DNA of 14,445 nt. Origin: Candidatus Enterococcus ferrettii. Its GTDB lineage: Bacteria; Bacillota; Bacilli; Lactobacillales; Enterococcaceae. The first letter of the stretch is position 1; the number at the start of each line of letters is the position of its first letter. Below are positions 6,729 to 14,172 of this stretch, piece by piece. The notes under the pieces are model-generated. The model was not told the DNA's origin and searched no databases. It saw only the letters and a program-made list of their open reading frames with translations. The position numbers were made by a program, and so were the translations under genes. The DNA lies in assembly GCF_017377655.1 (NCBI RefSeq), contig NZ_JAFREL010000081.1, forward strand, positions 1-14,445. The letters are read 5' to 3'.

Positions 6729-6769
6729 AAGAAGCATCAGCGAATTACTTACATTCGCTGATGCTTCTT
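6729..6769. repeat. Perfect 17-bp inverted repeat with 7-bp spacer
   Basis: AAGAAGCATCAGCGAAT (6729-6745) and its exact reverse complement (6753-6769) flank the spacer TACTTAC. As RNA this is a very stable hairpin. On the plus strand it is followed by AATTTTTAA, on the minus strand by no T-run, and another terminator already lies between it and the right operon. It may be a backup terminator; the arm-spacer-arm layout also resembles a recombination core site. Confidence 0.7.
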
Positions 6770-6804
6770 AATTTTTAAGCCAATACATATGACTGTGGTG
6801 TTTG

Positions 6805-6836
6805 AAAAAATACCCAATCGCAGGCGATTGAGCATT
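6805..6836 (-). terminator. Intrinsic terminator of the right (surface-protein) operon
   Basis: On the minus strand AATGCTCAATCG pairs with CGATTGGGTATT around the loop CCTG. All twelve positions pair if two G-U pairs are allowed. The 3' arm runs into a T-tract (TTTTTT at 6805-6810). It begins only 8 bp after the stop of the winged-helix regulator gene, so it should end the long operon. Confidence 0.8.
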
Positions 6837-6843
6837 TCGTTCA

Positions 6844-7611
6844 CTAATTTGTAGCAGAGTAGTACTTCAATTCTTCCAGCTGCTGTGAACCTTCCAACCA
6901 GTATTCATAAAACGTACTGCTTAACTTGTAGCCTCTCCCCCATAGTGTCGTGATGGTTTCGCCAGTAATGCCATGGGTCTCAAACTTGTGTTTCAATTTG
7001 TTAATCAAACAAGACAATTGGCTCATGTTCGAAGAGGTGCTGCCATCCTGCCATAAACAGTCGCATAATTCTTGTCGAGATAGAACGCCATTAGTGGAGT
7101 AAGACTGGATCAAGCATTCAAAGACACGCTTTTCTGTTTTGGACAAACTCTTGATTAATAGTTTTAGACTATTTGGTATAGTTTCCTCTCCTTGCGTAAT
7201 AGGGAAAGTCAGAATTTGATTGCCTGTTACTACCTCCTGTTTCATTTGTTGCTGAAGCTCGTTCATTTTTTCTCGCAGAAGTTCATAGCTGGTTTCTTTC
7301 GCTACCCAGTCCACTAAACCTCGTTCTTGCCAATAGCCTTGTTCTTCCTCATTTGGAATATTTTCTACCACTCGCAAAACCAGCAGTGGATGATTTTTCA
7401 ACATTTGCAAAATATGTTCCACTTCTGAGTTACACAAACTTTCACTTAGGACAATCCATTGAAAGTAAGAAAGAAATGGACTAATGGTACCATTTTTCAA
7501 TCGTTTGAACAAGTCTGTTGAACATAGAATTTCACAATTCATCCGCTGTAATTTGCGAACTAGCGGCTCTTCAGCCAAGGAGTTTTTCGTTAAAATAAGT
7601 ACATGTTGCAT
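6844..7611 (-). CDS. OmpR/PhoB-type winged-helix regulator with degenerate receiver domain
   Basis: This is a probable transcription regulator of the locus. The 255-residue protein has a receiver-like N-terminus (about 1-120) and a winged-helix DNA-binding domain at about 155-233. The DNA-binding part shows the usual order: LSKTEKRVFECLI, VLSRQELCDCLW, then NMSQLSCLINKLKHKF (recognition helix) and TLWGRGYKL in the wing. In the receiver the strand that normally ends in the phospho-acceptor Asp reads WIVLSES (52-58), with Ser56 in its place, and the N-terminal acidic pair is missing. It is therefore unlikely to be switched by a histidine kinase, and none is encoded nearby. The ATG at 7611 has an AAGGTGAG ribosome site 17 bases after the pseudo-resolvase gene. 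As last gene of the operon it would make a natural feedback regulator; the target is not known. Confidence 0.88.
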   Translation of the reverse strand: MQHVLILTKNSLAEEPLVRKLQRMNCEILCSTDLFKRLKNGTISPFLSYFQWIVLSESLCNSEVEHILQMLKNHPLLVLRVVENIPNEEEQGYWQERGLVDWVAKETSYELLREKMNELQQQMKQEVVTGNQILTFPITQGEETIPNSLKLLIKSLSKTEKRVFECLIQSYSTNGVLSRQELCDCLWQDGSTSSNMSQLSCLINKLKHKFETHGITGETITTLWGRGYKLSSTFYEYWLEGSQQLEELKYYSATN

Positions 7612-7628
7612 GGGGACTCACCTTCTCT

Positions 7629-8372
7629 TCAAATTTTTGGTATTTTCTTCTCTTTTATAAGTGGCTTAACCTCGGTTTCTTCCGTATCGATCAATACATT
7701 CCACAGGATAACCAGTGTTACAACTACACAAATGGCGACTTGAATCCATAACTGATCAAAATACGATTCGGCTAGTTTGATACTGAAAATTGCCAACAGG
7801 AAACAAATCACTAAGATGATTGCTAGTTGAACCTGCTTTAGTTCTTGTTGTACACGATAGGCTGTTTCAATCGGCACTCGCTTTTGTTGAGCGACTTGAC
7901 GAACTGAATTCTTTTCCACCAGCAACCAAATCATTTCACGATAAAGCTTGCGTGCCTCCGGTTCCTTACTGAATAAAGAGTAAGCATCTTTACTGCGGTC
8001 ACGCTCTTTTCCCGCCTTAACCAATACCGGATGAAGCAAACGATCATTGCGTAGTGACCAGCGAAAGACCTGTCGCCATTCTTCGATACCTAACGGTGGC
8101 AAATTCAAGACATCCAACGTCAGTTCTTTTGTTTCCAATTGATCCAAGCAGGCTAAAAGTTGGCGATAATCTCTAGAGATAACTTCCCAAGAGACAATCA
8201 CTAAATGGTCTCCCGATTGAGCAAAATTCAGTAACGCCTGGAATTCGCTTGTCGGGGAGTGCAAGGCCTCAACCTCCTGTGCGCCATCAGAAAAGAGTTC
8301 GTCCACTGGATAATCTTCCAGCATATCCAATTGTTGGGTGAGTTGATACCCGCGTGCATAGCCAAGATTCAT
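7629..8372 (-). CDS. Membrane-anchored, catalytically degenerate serine-resolvase-like protein
   Basis: This 247-residue protein keeps the layout of a small serine resolvase but has lost its chemistry. Residues 1-95 follow the resolvase fold: LGYARGYQLTQQLDML corresponds to the family's YARVSTxxQ start, with the nucleophile Ser replaced by Tyr9. The family's RLDRLGR helix reads SWEVISR (61-67), losing two Arg residues and keeping Arg67. Residues about 145-180 look like the resolvase helix-turn-helix (VRQVAQQKRVPIETAYRVQQ). Two membrane helices follow (about 182-203 and 208-227), then a charged tail, which ordinary resolvases lack. The start overlaps the stop of the 59-aa gene by ATGA. A membrane-tethered DNA-binding regulator acting with the winged-helix protein downstream is my inference; recombinase activity is very unlikely. 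Confidence 0.82.
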   Translation of the reverse strand: MNLGYARGYQLTQQLDMLEDYPVDELFSDGAQEVEALHSPTSEFQALLNFAQSGDHLVIVSWEVISRDYRQLLACLDQLETKELTLDVLNLPPLGIEEWRQVFRWSLRNDRLLHPVLVKAGKERDRSKDAYSLFSKEPEARKLYREMIWLLVEKNSVRQVAQQKRVPIETAYRVQQELKQVQLAIILVICFLLAIFSIKLAESYFDQLWIQVAICVVVTLVILWNVLIDTEETEVKPLIKEKKIPKI

Positions 8373-8548
8373 CGTGTCCTTCCTCTTTCTGTTGAAGTTT
8401 TTCGCCTGCTGATAGTAGGTGGTTGTTTCTTCCGTAACAGCTGTGCCACCTGCGTTTGCAAATTCTGTTGGCTTCGCATCAGCGAGAACAGCAGATAACT
8501 TTGAACCAATACAATCAGGCCTAATACTGTTAACAATAGATAGACCAT
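8369..8548 (-). CDS. 59-aa single-helix membrane peptide
   Basis: This is a small gene not resembling anything I know. Its 59 residues consist of one N-terminal membrane helix (about 2-23, VYLLLTVLGLIVLVQSYLLF), a polar Gln-rich stretch and a basic tail (RKKQPPTISRRKTSTERGRT). The ATG at 8548 is preceded by AGAGGCGAG. The TGA overlaps the ATG of the pseudo-resolvase (ATGA at 8369-8372), which supports a real, coupled gene. It lies 21 bases after the stop of the 1052-aa gene. A membrane partner of the neighbouring two-helix pseudo-resolvase is possible. Confidence 0.7.
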   Translation of the reverse strand: MVYLLLTVLGLIVLVQSYLLFSLMRSQQNLQTQVAQLLRKKQPPTISRRKTSTERGRTR

Positions 8549-8569
8549 GTTCTGTCTCGCCTCTTTCGT

Positions 8570-11500
8570 TTACTTGGTTTTTATTTTTCCTAAGTCATTC
8601 TTCTTATAATCCCAGCTGTAGGGCTGTGGAGTAGTCGGATTATCTTGGCCATCTACATTGGGTTGAATGTACATCGAAACCCAAAATTCTTCATCCTGGA
8701 GTAACACATTTCTATTTATTTGAAGCCATCCAGCTGTATAACTCGTGTTGTTCTCATGGCTTTGTCCATTCGCATCGGTTTGTTGTGTCGTCTGATAGTA
8801 GCCTAGATAGTTATAAAATTCAGGCACTACAACGGACAGCTGAACCTGATCAGATAAATCGGTCAGTTGATCAATACCCACAGTGAAATCTGTGAAAGCA
8901 GGTTTGTTCGCCAACACTTCCGATTTCCCTGTCAGATTCGCTTGATAATCTGGATCTACAATGGGACTACCATTATTATTAAGAATCATGTGGACATCAA
9001 TATAACTCTCTGTCGGAACCACAATCTCATTGGATTCATTCAACACTACCTGTCGGATATGGAAGAGTATATTTCCAGTCAGATTAACATCCAAATATCC
9101 TACCGTTTCATTGCCTGCTATCGAGCCATCTTTGTGATGGGAATCCACTGGACCATCCCACTTGTACGTAACAGACGGCGTCACCTTCCCAGGTGCTAAA
9201 GCATTATGAAGGGGTGGTAAATCAACGACTAATTTATTGGCATTTTTGGTTGCGTCTGCCAAGGTAGGCAGTTCTGCTGCAGTTTCATGAGAAGCATCAA
9301 AATAATCATAGACCTTTATATTTCCATTTTTTAGTACCTCATCGTTCGTTTGCGTTGTCCGTAATCGATATGGCAGCGTATAATCATCGGCATAATAGAC
9401 CACACCATTGGTGTCTACCGGCGTTACTTCTGGATTTACGGCACTATTAGGCAGCGTATTTTTAGTAGTTACAAATACCCAGACCCGGTTGGTTATTTCA
9501 ATTCCTGATTCTGGCTTGTATGTAACATCTACTGGATAAGGCTTAGCGGTTGTCGCCTCACGCAGAGCTTTCAACTGTGTAGCATTTACAGTCACTTTTC
9601 CAGATAATTTACTAGAATCCTTCCCATCCTCATCCAATCCTCCGCCTTGATCTCCATCACTAATCCCATGCTTAGTAAGACTCCAAGCCATTGTTTTTGC
9701 ATATTCCTTAAATTTATTGGCATCTGGAATAGTTGTGGCAATATTCTCTAACGGAACATGGAAATTCTGAGCGTCCAGTGCATATTTATCATCGTCGTCA
9801 ATAATGGTTTCCGTACCTATTTTGTTTATCCACCTTGAGATACTGGAGGACTGCATGGACCCATCTGACACAAAGTACTTGACCTTTTGAGGTCCTGTTT
9901 TGGTTTTGTCAAAGCCTAATGTTTTCCAGTCAATGGCTGGAAATTGTTGTCCGATAGGCGCCGCGTAATTGATTCGTCTAGGATTCCGATTGATTCTGGC
10001 CTTCAGCCAAGCTTCATTTTTCTGACCTGAGATATTGTTCGGTGAAAAATCGTACGTATCAGTTACATCAATTCCGTCCAGAAGTTTATTTTCGATGTCT
10101 TCATCCGGATCATCTAAGTCAATTAGAATGTTATCTTTAGTAAACTTGATCCCGGGAGAATAGTCCTTCTCCAAAGTCAATGTTCCATAAAAAGCAGCCA
10201 AGCCAGCTCCTGCTCTCTTGCTAAACGGACCCGTAATGAAATCACTATTAATTGTAGCGGAACCAGCAATAGCATAATTGTCAGTGTTTGGTATTGGTTC
10301 AAACGAATTCAATCCCAAGCTTCCTGTAGCAGAAAGTCCTCTTAAGTTTTTCAATTCGAAATCCTTATCCAATATCCCAAAAGCAATTCCTGAATTATTA
10401 AGATATCCGCTGAACATCGGATCAGCTGCCGCTTGCGTGTCGACGGTCATGTAAATATTGTATTCATCTTCGCCATTCCCATTTGTATATTTAGTAATAT
10501 CCTGAACCGTTGTTCCACTCGGAAATTCCTTTACCAGTGTTGAAGTAAACGCAGCCGGATCCAGCTTCATCAATCGCGCTCGATTGTTGCTATAATCCAT
10601 ATAATAGTAAGAAGAAGGATCTGCATCCGACACCCCCTTAATAAGATTCCCTGATTTTGCAGTCTCACTCCGATCAGAAACTTGCATACGACTTATTTGA
10701 TTGCCGTTAGAAGCATCTAACTTATAAATATATTGTACAGCTGGTACCCTCTCAATATAGCTTCCATAACGGACTAGAAGAATATAATGATTGCCGTATC
10801 TTCTCAGATCAGTAAAGCTTATCTGAACATCTACAGTAGGTGTTACTCCCGTCATTTCATGATAAGTATTTAATTGAAGCAGTATACCGCTCTCATCAAT
10901 ACTTTTTGCTCCTGAATTGTATTCATACAATTCAAAACTATTCCTAGTGGCTGCTTGGGTTGTGGGTACTACCGTTCCACCTCTTGTTACATAAAGTTTG
11001 CCGTCATTTTGGTTGGGAATGGGTCGAATATCGGATATGACATAGTTTATACTATTAGGCATCGTGAATTTTTCCCAATCAAAACCAGACATTGTTGCTC
11101 CATTGAATTGATAAATATAGTGTTGGTCTGCCGGCACCCCTGGTCGAGTTCCATAATATTTACCTATGATTTGATCATTAGCTTCCACCGATAGCAAAGC
11201 TGTATCCCGGGCAGATTCTAGAGCAGTTGTTGTATTATTTATATTTGGCGTGTGAGTTGGTTGACCAGTAGCTATATAAGCTTGACTAATTCGTTTACCT
11301 TCCGAGTCTGTCTTGACCATAACGCTTCTAAACACAAAAGTATCTGTAGGAAAGTCAGATACAGCCTCACTTCTAGATCCATTTTGGAACATGATAGAGC
11401 CATCACTTAACGTACCTATATAAACAGCCCCGTCATCAACATCACTCGTATATGTATTAATTACATTTTTAGACAAACTTGGGAGTAGGGCGTCATTCTG

Positions 11501-11728
11501 AAACCAACCAGCACCAGTAGGCAAATCTAGTCCGCCTTGACCTGTCGCATCTGCCGACACAACGTATTTATAGTTCTCATCACTAGAATCTAAGGTTACA
11601 CTATCGGATGTATCTGCCTTCACCCTTTTCGCTGGTTGTTGCTTGCTCACGAAGAAAATACCTGCTAACAGACCAAGCATCATTAAACTACTTACCACCA
11701 TCATCTGTTTCTTTTTTTTGTTTTTCAT
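8570..11728 (-). CDS. Large secreted surface protein of unknown family, no visible anchor
   Basis: This 1052-residue protein has a conventional signal peptide (charged KNKKKK start, hydrophobic core about 9-27, probable cleavage near VKADT at 38). The first half (about 45-530) is beta-rich with repeated short strand-turn units, compatible with a propeller-like fold. The second half (about 530-1040) looks like a chain of Ig-like beta sandwiches, e.g. RQVVLNESNEIVVPTESYID, similar in flavour to large proteins of enterococcal WxL-type clusters. An acidic patch DDDDK and the loop GGGLDEDGKD lie near its centre. There is no LPXTG, WxL motif, LysM or C-terminal membrane helix; the protein ends KKNDLGKIKTK. 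It may be released or held by the TasA-like fibre. The ATG at 11728 has a clear GGAGG site. A hairpin-rich leader separates it from the gene upstream. Confidence 0.88.
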   Translation of the reverse strand: MKNKKKKQMMVVSSLMMLGLLAGIFFVSKQQPAKRVKADTSDSVTLDSSDENYKYVVSADATGQGGLDLPTGAGWFQNDALLPSLSKNVINTYTSDVDDGAVYIGTLSDGSIMFQNGSRSEAVSDFPTDTFVFRSVMVKTDSEGKRISQAYIATGQPTHTPNINNTTTALESARDTALLSVEANDQIIGKYYGTRPGVPADQHYIYQFNGATMSGFDWEKFTMPNSINYVISDIRPIPNQNDGKLYVTRGGTVVPTTQAATRNSFELYEYNSGAKSIDESGILLQLNTYHEMTGVTPTVDVQISFTDLRRYGNHYILLVRYGSYIERVPAVQYIYKLDASNGNQISRMQVSDRSETAKSGNLIKGVSDADPSSYYYMDYSNNRARLMKLDPAAFTSTLVKEFPSGTTVQDITKYTNGNGEDEYNIYMTVDTQAAADPMFSGYLNNSGIAFGILDKDFELKNLRGLSATGSLGLNSFEPIPNTDNYAIAGSATINSDFITGPFSKRAGAGLAAFYGTLTLEKDYSPGIKFTKDNILIDLDDPDEDIENKLLDGIDVTDTYDFSPNNISGQKNEAWLKARINRNPRRINYAAPIGQQFPAIDWKTLGFDKTKTGPQKVKYFVSDGSMQSSSISRWINKIGTETIIDDDDKYALDAQNFHVPLENIATTIPDANKFKEYAKTMAWSLTKHGISDGDQGGGLDEDGKDSSKLSGKVTVNATQLKALREATTAKPYPVDVTYKPESGIEITNRVWVFVTTKNTLPNSAVNPEVTPVDTNGVVYYADDYTLPYRLRTTQTNDEVLKNGNIKVYDYFDASHETAAELPTLADATKNANKLVVDLPPLHNALAPGKVTPSVTYKWDGPVDSHHKDGSIAGNETVGYLDVNLTGNILFHIRQVVLNESNEIVVPTESYIDVHMILNNNGSPIVDPDYQANLTGKSEVLANKPAFTDFTVGIDQLTDLSDQVQLSVVVPEFYNYLGYYQTTQQTDANGQSHENNTSYTAGWLQINRNVLLQDEEFWVSMYIQPNVDGQDNPTTPQPYSWDYKKNDLGKIKTK

Positions 11729-11763
11729 GCTGCACCTCCATTGAATAAAATCGCCTGTTTTCG

Positions 11764-11816
11764 CAGCACTTATCAGCTCAGTGCTTTAGTTTAAAACACT
11801 CACCTCATGAGTGCTG
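11764..11816 (-). promoter_or_regulatory. Hairpin leader with alternative pairings ahead of the 1052-aa gene
   Basis: Two small hairpins lie in the 125-bp gap: CACTCA/TGAGTG (11797-11802 with 11808-11813) and AGCACT/AGTGCT (11765-11770 with 11780-11785). The outer ends CAGCACT (11764-11770) and AGTGCTG (11810-11816) can also pair, which excludes both local hairpins. This could affect ribosome access, mRNA stability or readthrough. No known riboswitch was recognised. Confidence 0.4.
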
Positions 11817-11831
11817 TTTATTTGAGATAAA

Positions 11832-11854
11832 GGGATACAAACTCTCTGTATCCC
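11832..11854 (-). terminator. Hairpin at the end of the 212-aa gene, possible partial terminator
   Basis: GGGATACA (11832-11839) and TGTATCCC (11847-11854) form a perfect 8-bp stem with a 7-nt loop. On the minus strand it is followed only by TTTATC, so termination would be partial at best. It touches the stop codon of the 212-aa gene. It could lower expression of the large protein relative to the TasA-like proteins or protect the upstream mRNA. Confidence 0.5.
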
Positions 11855-12492
11855 TAGTTGTCTACCTTACTTTTTAACGCATCATCAATTGCTTTTAACG
11901 GCTGAGCGGTTGGCGTCTTTCCTTGCCACCAAGCCTGACGATACGCTTTTTCATTACAGTTAATTGTTTCGACTTTTAAAGACAAGGTGAATTCCGCGTC
12001 CTGATAACGATCACTCAAACTGTTGGACAATTTGATGGATGTAAACAAACTAGTTGTGAACTTTTTCGGAGCCAAGGCTTCTTTGATGTAGTAGTAATAG
12101 CCATCCCCGCCATCTTTCCATTCATTCGTATTTAAATTTTCCAATACTAAATCTGTTCCAACAACTAGAGGAAGGACTTGCTTATTGTTAACATCTCCTG
12201 CTACGCTAGTCCAAACTTCTGGTAAAACCATTACTCGAACAAATTGATTGATCGTTCCCGTGTTCTTGACTGTTACATCTTTTCCAACTGACTGATTTTT
12301 GGGGATTTCCGTGATACTTGTATCAAAGACCTCTTCGACCTTTGTTTCCACCTGTCCGATTTGAAAATTGTTTTCTTTTTGATCTGTTGCTGTCATTGCT
12401 GCATAGACAAAATAGCTTCCACCAACTAACAGGAGGATAGACCCTATTAGGGCAATGAGATAAATCAACTGTCGCCGTTGTCTTTTTTGCAT
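11854..12492 (-). CDS. TasA/camelysin-like secreted protein with SipW-type signal sequence (212 aa)
   Basis: This is a probable fibre-type or matrix protein. The signal region is a basic start (QKRQRRQ), a membrane helix (about 9-31) ending VGGSYFVYA, then NNFQIGQVE (41-49), the pattern of signal sequences processed by SipW. The mature part shows TVKNTGTINQFVRVMVLPEVW, the TasA-type strand with an NTG turn. It then has DGGDGYYYYIKEALAP and TTSLFTSIKLS, an aromatic/Pro motif shared with the two neighbours. The C-terminus (TPTAQPLKAIDDALKSK) resembles the end of the truncated protein at 14173-14445. The ATG at 12492 follows AAGGAGG. I am confident of the class; fibre formation is inferred from the family and not shown here. 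Confidence 0.88.
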   Translation of the reverse strand: MQKRQRRQLIYLIALIGSILLLVGGSYFVYAAMTATDQKENNFQIGQVETKVEEVFDTSITEIPKNQSVGKDVTVKNTGTINQFVRVMVLPEVWTSVAGDVNNKQVLPLVVGTDLVLENLNTNEWKDGGDGYYYYIKEALAPKKFTTSLFTSIKLSNSLSDRYQDAEFTLSLKVETINCNEKAYRQAWWQGKTPTAQPLKAIDDALKSKVDN

Positions 12493-12509
12493 CTCTCATT
12501 CCTCCTTGT

Positions 12510-13361
12510 TTAGTTTGTGCCATCCAGCTTTGATTGATACATGGTGTATGCATAGTCGCTGCTGGTAATTGACCAATCTGAAAGCAGTCCTCGGGTTAGA
12601 TCATGAGCATCCATTTCGGGGACCAATTTATAGAGGGCTCCTTTATGTTGGTTGGCATATGTTGCGTTCAGTGACACGCTGTCTAACAAATTAGGTGTCA
12701 CTTCTGTTGGTTGCAGGACCTCGGAATAATAGAAATATCCCTTCTCGTAATACCAATAGTTGGTATCACTGACAGTCGGCGGTGTTCCTTGATCAAAGAC
12801 TTTTCCTGCTTGAAAGTTCAGCTCAATTGCTGGTAAAGGAGTTGCTCTTGTTCCTTTGTAGGGATACGTCTGATCTACTAAAGCGATAGACGCTTTGTAG
12901 TTGGTATTGGCACTAGCTCCATAAGTATTGCCAACCACCCATGTGCTGGTTTTCTTCACATCAATCGTTGTTGCACTGGGTGTGCCGTAAACCTTTAAGT
13001 TCCCATTACCATCACCAGCGCCATGATTGTCTGTTGCATCGGTCTCAAATCCTACGAAAAATTCTTTTAGCGAAACACGCACAATTGTTGGCATTTCTCC
13101 AGTATTTCGTACCCGAATATTTTTTTCCTTTGTTGTTCCAGGGGACCAGTGGAAGACTTGAGTAAAGTCTTCTTCTACAATCGCTGACAACTTTCGGCGA
13201 TTGGCATCCGTTCGATTGACTCGTTCATCGGCGGAAGTAACCCACGCATAAGTGCTGCCTACTACTAACAGCAAACTCAACATCAGAGAGAAGCAGGCGA
13301 ATAGTCCCTTACTGCGGACAAAGGTCTGAAACAAATGCTTTCGCTTTTCCTTTTGGTTCAT
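12510..13361 (-). CDS. TasA/camelysin-like secreted protein with SipW-type signal sequence (283 aa)
   Basis: This is a second complete TasA-class protein. The signal region has a basic start, a membrane helix (about 18-38) and the end motif VVGSTYAWVTSADERVNR, a typical SipW-cognate pattern. The mature domain includes IRVRNTGEMPTIVRVSLKEF (83-101). An inserted Gly/Asp-rich loop (about 108-122) follows. The aromatic motif NYWYYEKGYFYYSEVLQP comes next, followed by TPNLLDSVSLN (222-232). I start it at the ATG at 13361, preceded by AGAGGAGGAGCAGG and overlapping the TGA of the LPXTG gene (ATGA), rather than at the in-frame ATG ten codons upstream. It ends 17 bp before the next paralogue. Differences in length and C-terminus suggest a distinct subunit, perhaps a minor or nucleating one as TapA is to TasA; that comparison is inference. 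Confidence 0.88.
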   Translation of the reverse strand: MNQKEKRKHLFQTFVRSKGLFACFSLMLSLLLVVGSTYAWVTSADERVNRTDANRRKLSAIVEEDFTQVFHWSPGTTKEKNIRVRNTGEMPTIVRVSLKEFFVGFETDATDNHGAGDGNGNLKVYGTPSATTIDVKKTSTWVVGNTYGASANTNYKASIALVDQTYPYKGTRATPLPAIELNFQAGKVFDQGTPPTVSDTNYWYYEKGYFYYSEVLQPTEVTPNLLDSVSLNATYANQHKGALYKLVPEMDAHDLTRGLLSDWSITSSDYAYTMYQSKLDGTN

Positions 13362-14131
13362 TCCTGCTCCTCCTCTTGCCGTTTTTTCCATAGAAACAAT
13401 ACAATTAGCACTAGTAACAATCCCGTCAGGAACAAATACACCATTTCTTCACCCGTTTGTGGCAACAACTTCCGTGTAGTCGGTGTTCCTTGACCAGTTA
13501 CTGGCAGTTGGCCTGAACTGCCGGGGGGATTACTTGGTACAGTTGGCTCTGCCGAAGTTGAGGATTCAGTTGGTCTTGTTGGTTCAGTTGGCTGTGTGGG
13601 TTCTGTTGGTTGATCCTTCGTTCCTACAAAATCCCAAATAAAATTCAACGTGCTTTTTTCACTCAAATTCTCGTTAGTTAAACTTGAGTCAATGGTAAAA
13701 GTCGCATGCATGATTTTATCCGTACCATAGGTACAAATACCCAATTCCAGAGGGGTTTTACTCCAGTCTCGACTGTCGTCCCCCAACAATGGACCCTGAT
13801 AAATTTCTTTGCCATCCAGAACCAAGGTCATGGTGATATGATTTTTCCAATCCACCGAACCACTGGAATCAATCTCTTCGACTAACATCCCTAAAGAAAA
13901 CGGTTCTTCCAGATCCAAACTACGAATCGTAATTTCCTTTTCATAGACATCTCCGGGGAGAATATCGATTAAATCGATGTAGTATTCTCCCTCAGAAGTG
14001 GCATACATCCCATCCGAATCGCCGATCACCATGCCAGTGGGAAGTGCTTTTGCTGCTTGCACGGTGGACATGCCGCAAAAGAAGAAACAGAAACACAGGA
14101 TGCTGCTTGCTAACACGATAAGCTTTCTCAA
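13358..14131 (-). CDS. Cell-wall-anchored protein with tandem LPXTG motifs
   Basis: This 257-residue sortase substrate has a signal peptide (1-27, cleavage near VQAAKA) and a beta-rich domain (about 40-170, with YIDLIDILPGDVYEKEITIR). A Pro/Thr/Glu spacer of PTEP-like repeats (about 174-206) follows, then the sorting region. LPQTGEE (223-229), a membrane helix (230-248) and a KKRQ tail form the standard sorting signal. A second motif, LPVTG (209-213), lies fourteen residues earlier. The start is a TTG at 14131: an in-frame TGA lies only two codons upstream, so nothing earlier is possible, and GGGAG is about 12 bases away. It lies between TasA-like genes and may fasten the fibre to peptidoglycan, a job done differently by TapA in Bacillus. 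No sortase gene is in the window, so a housekeeping enzyme is presumed. Confidence 0.9.
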   Translation of the reverse strand: MRKLIVLASSILCFCFFFCGMSTVQAAKALPTGMVIGDSDGMYATSEGEYYIDLIDILPGDVYEKEITIRSLDLEEPFSLGMLVEEIDSSGSVDWKNHITMTLVLDGKEIYQGPLLGDDSRDWSKTPLELGICTYGTDKIMHATFTIDSSLTNENLSEKSTLNFIWDFVGTKDQPTEPTQPTEPTRPTESSTSAEPTVPSNPPGSSGQLPVTGQGTPTTRKLLPQTGEEMVYLFLTGLLLVLIVLFLWKKRQEEEQE

Positions 14132-14172
14132 CCTCTGTCACTTCTCCCTTCTTTTCATGGCGTGCGCATGGC

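Larger units (their letters stand above)
6344..6843. other. Non-coding interval upstream of the recombinase, with inverted and direct repeats
   Basis: This is 500 bp of AT-rich sequence without a convincing gene on either strand. It holds the terminator of the right operon (6805-6836), a perfect 17-bp inverted repeat (6729-6769), an imperfect inverted repeat (6602-6652), a small AT palindrome AAATAATT-TT-AATTATTT near 6459-6476, and the direct repeat GACGGCAAAT / GACGGTAAAT (6370-6379 and 6382-6391). The promoter of the recombinase should also be here, but I see no pair of hexamers good enough to name. Confidence 0.6.

Noticed and set aside
13359..13391. Upstream ATG adding ten residues to the 283-aa TasA-like protein
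   Set aside because: The AGAGGAGGAGC site and the ATGA overlap favour the ATG at 13361, which also gives a normal signal sequence.
13543..13610. PTEP-type short repeats as a tandem DNA repeat or CRISPR-like array
   Set aside because: They are an ordinary Pro/Thr/Glu wall spacer in the LPXTG protein; no regular spacer structure exists, and no CRISPR repeat was seen anywhere in the window.
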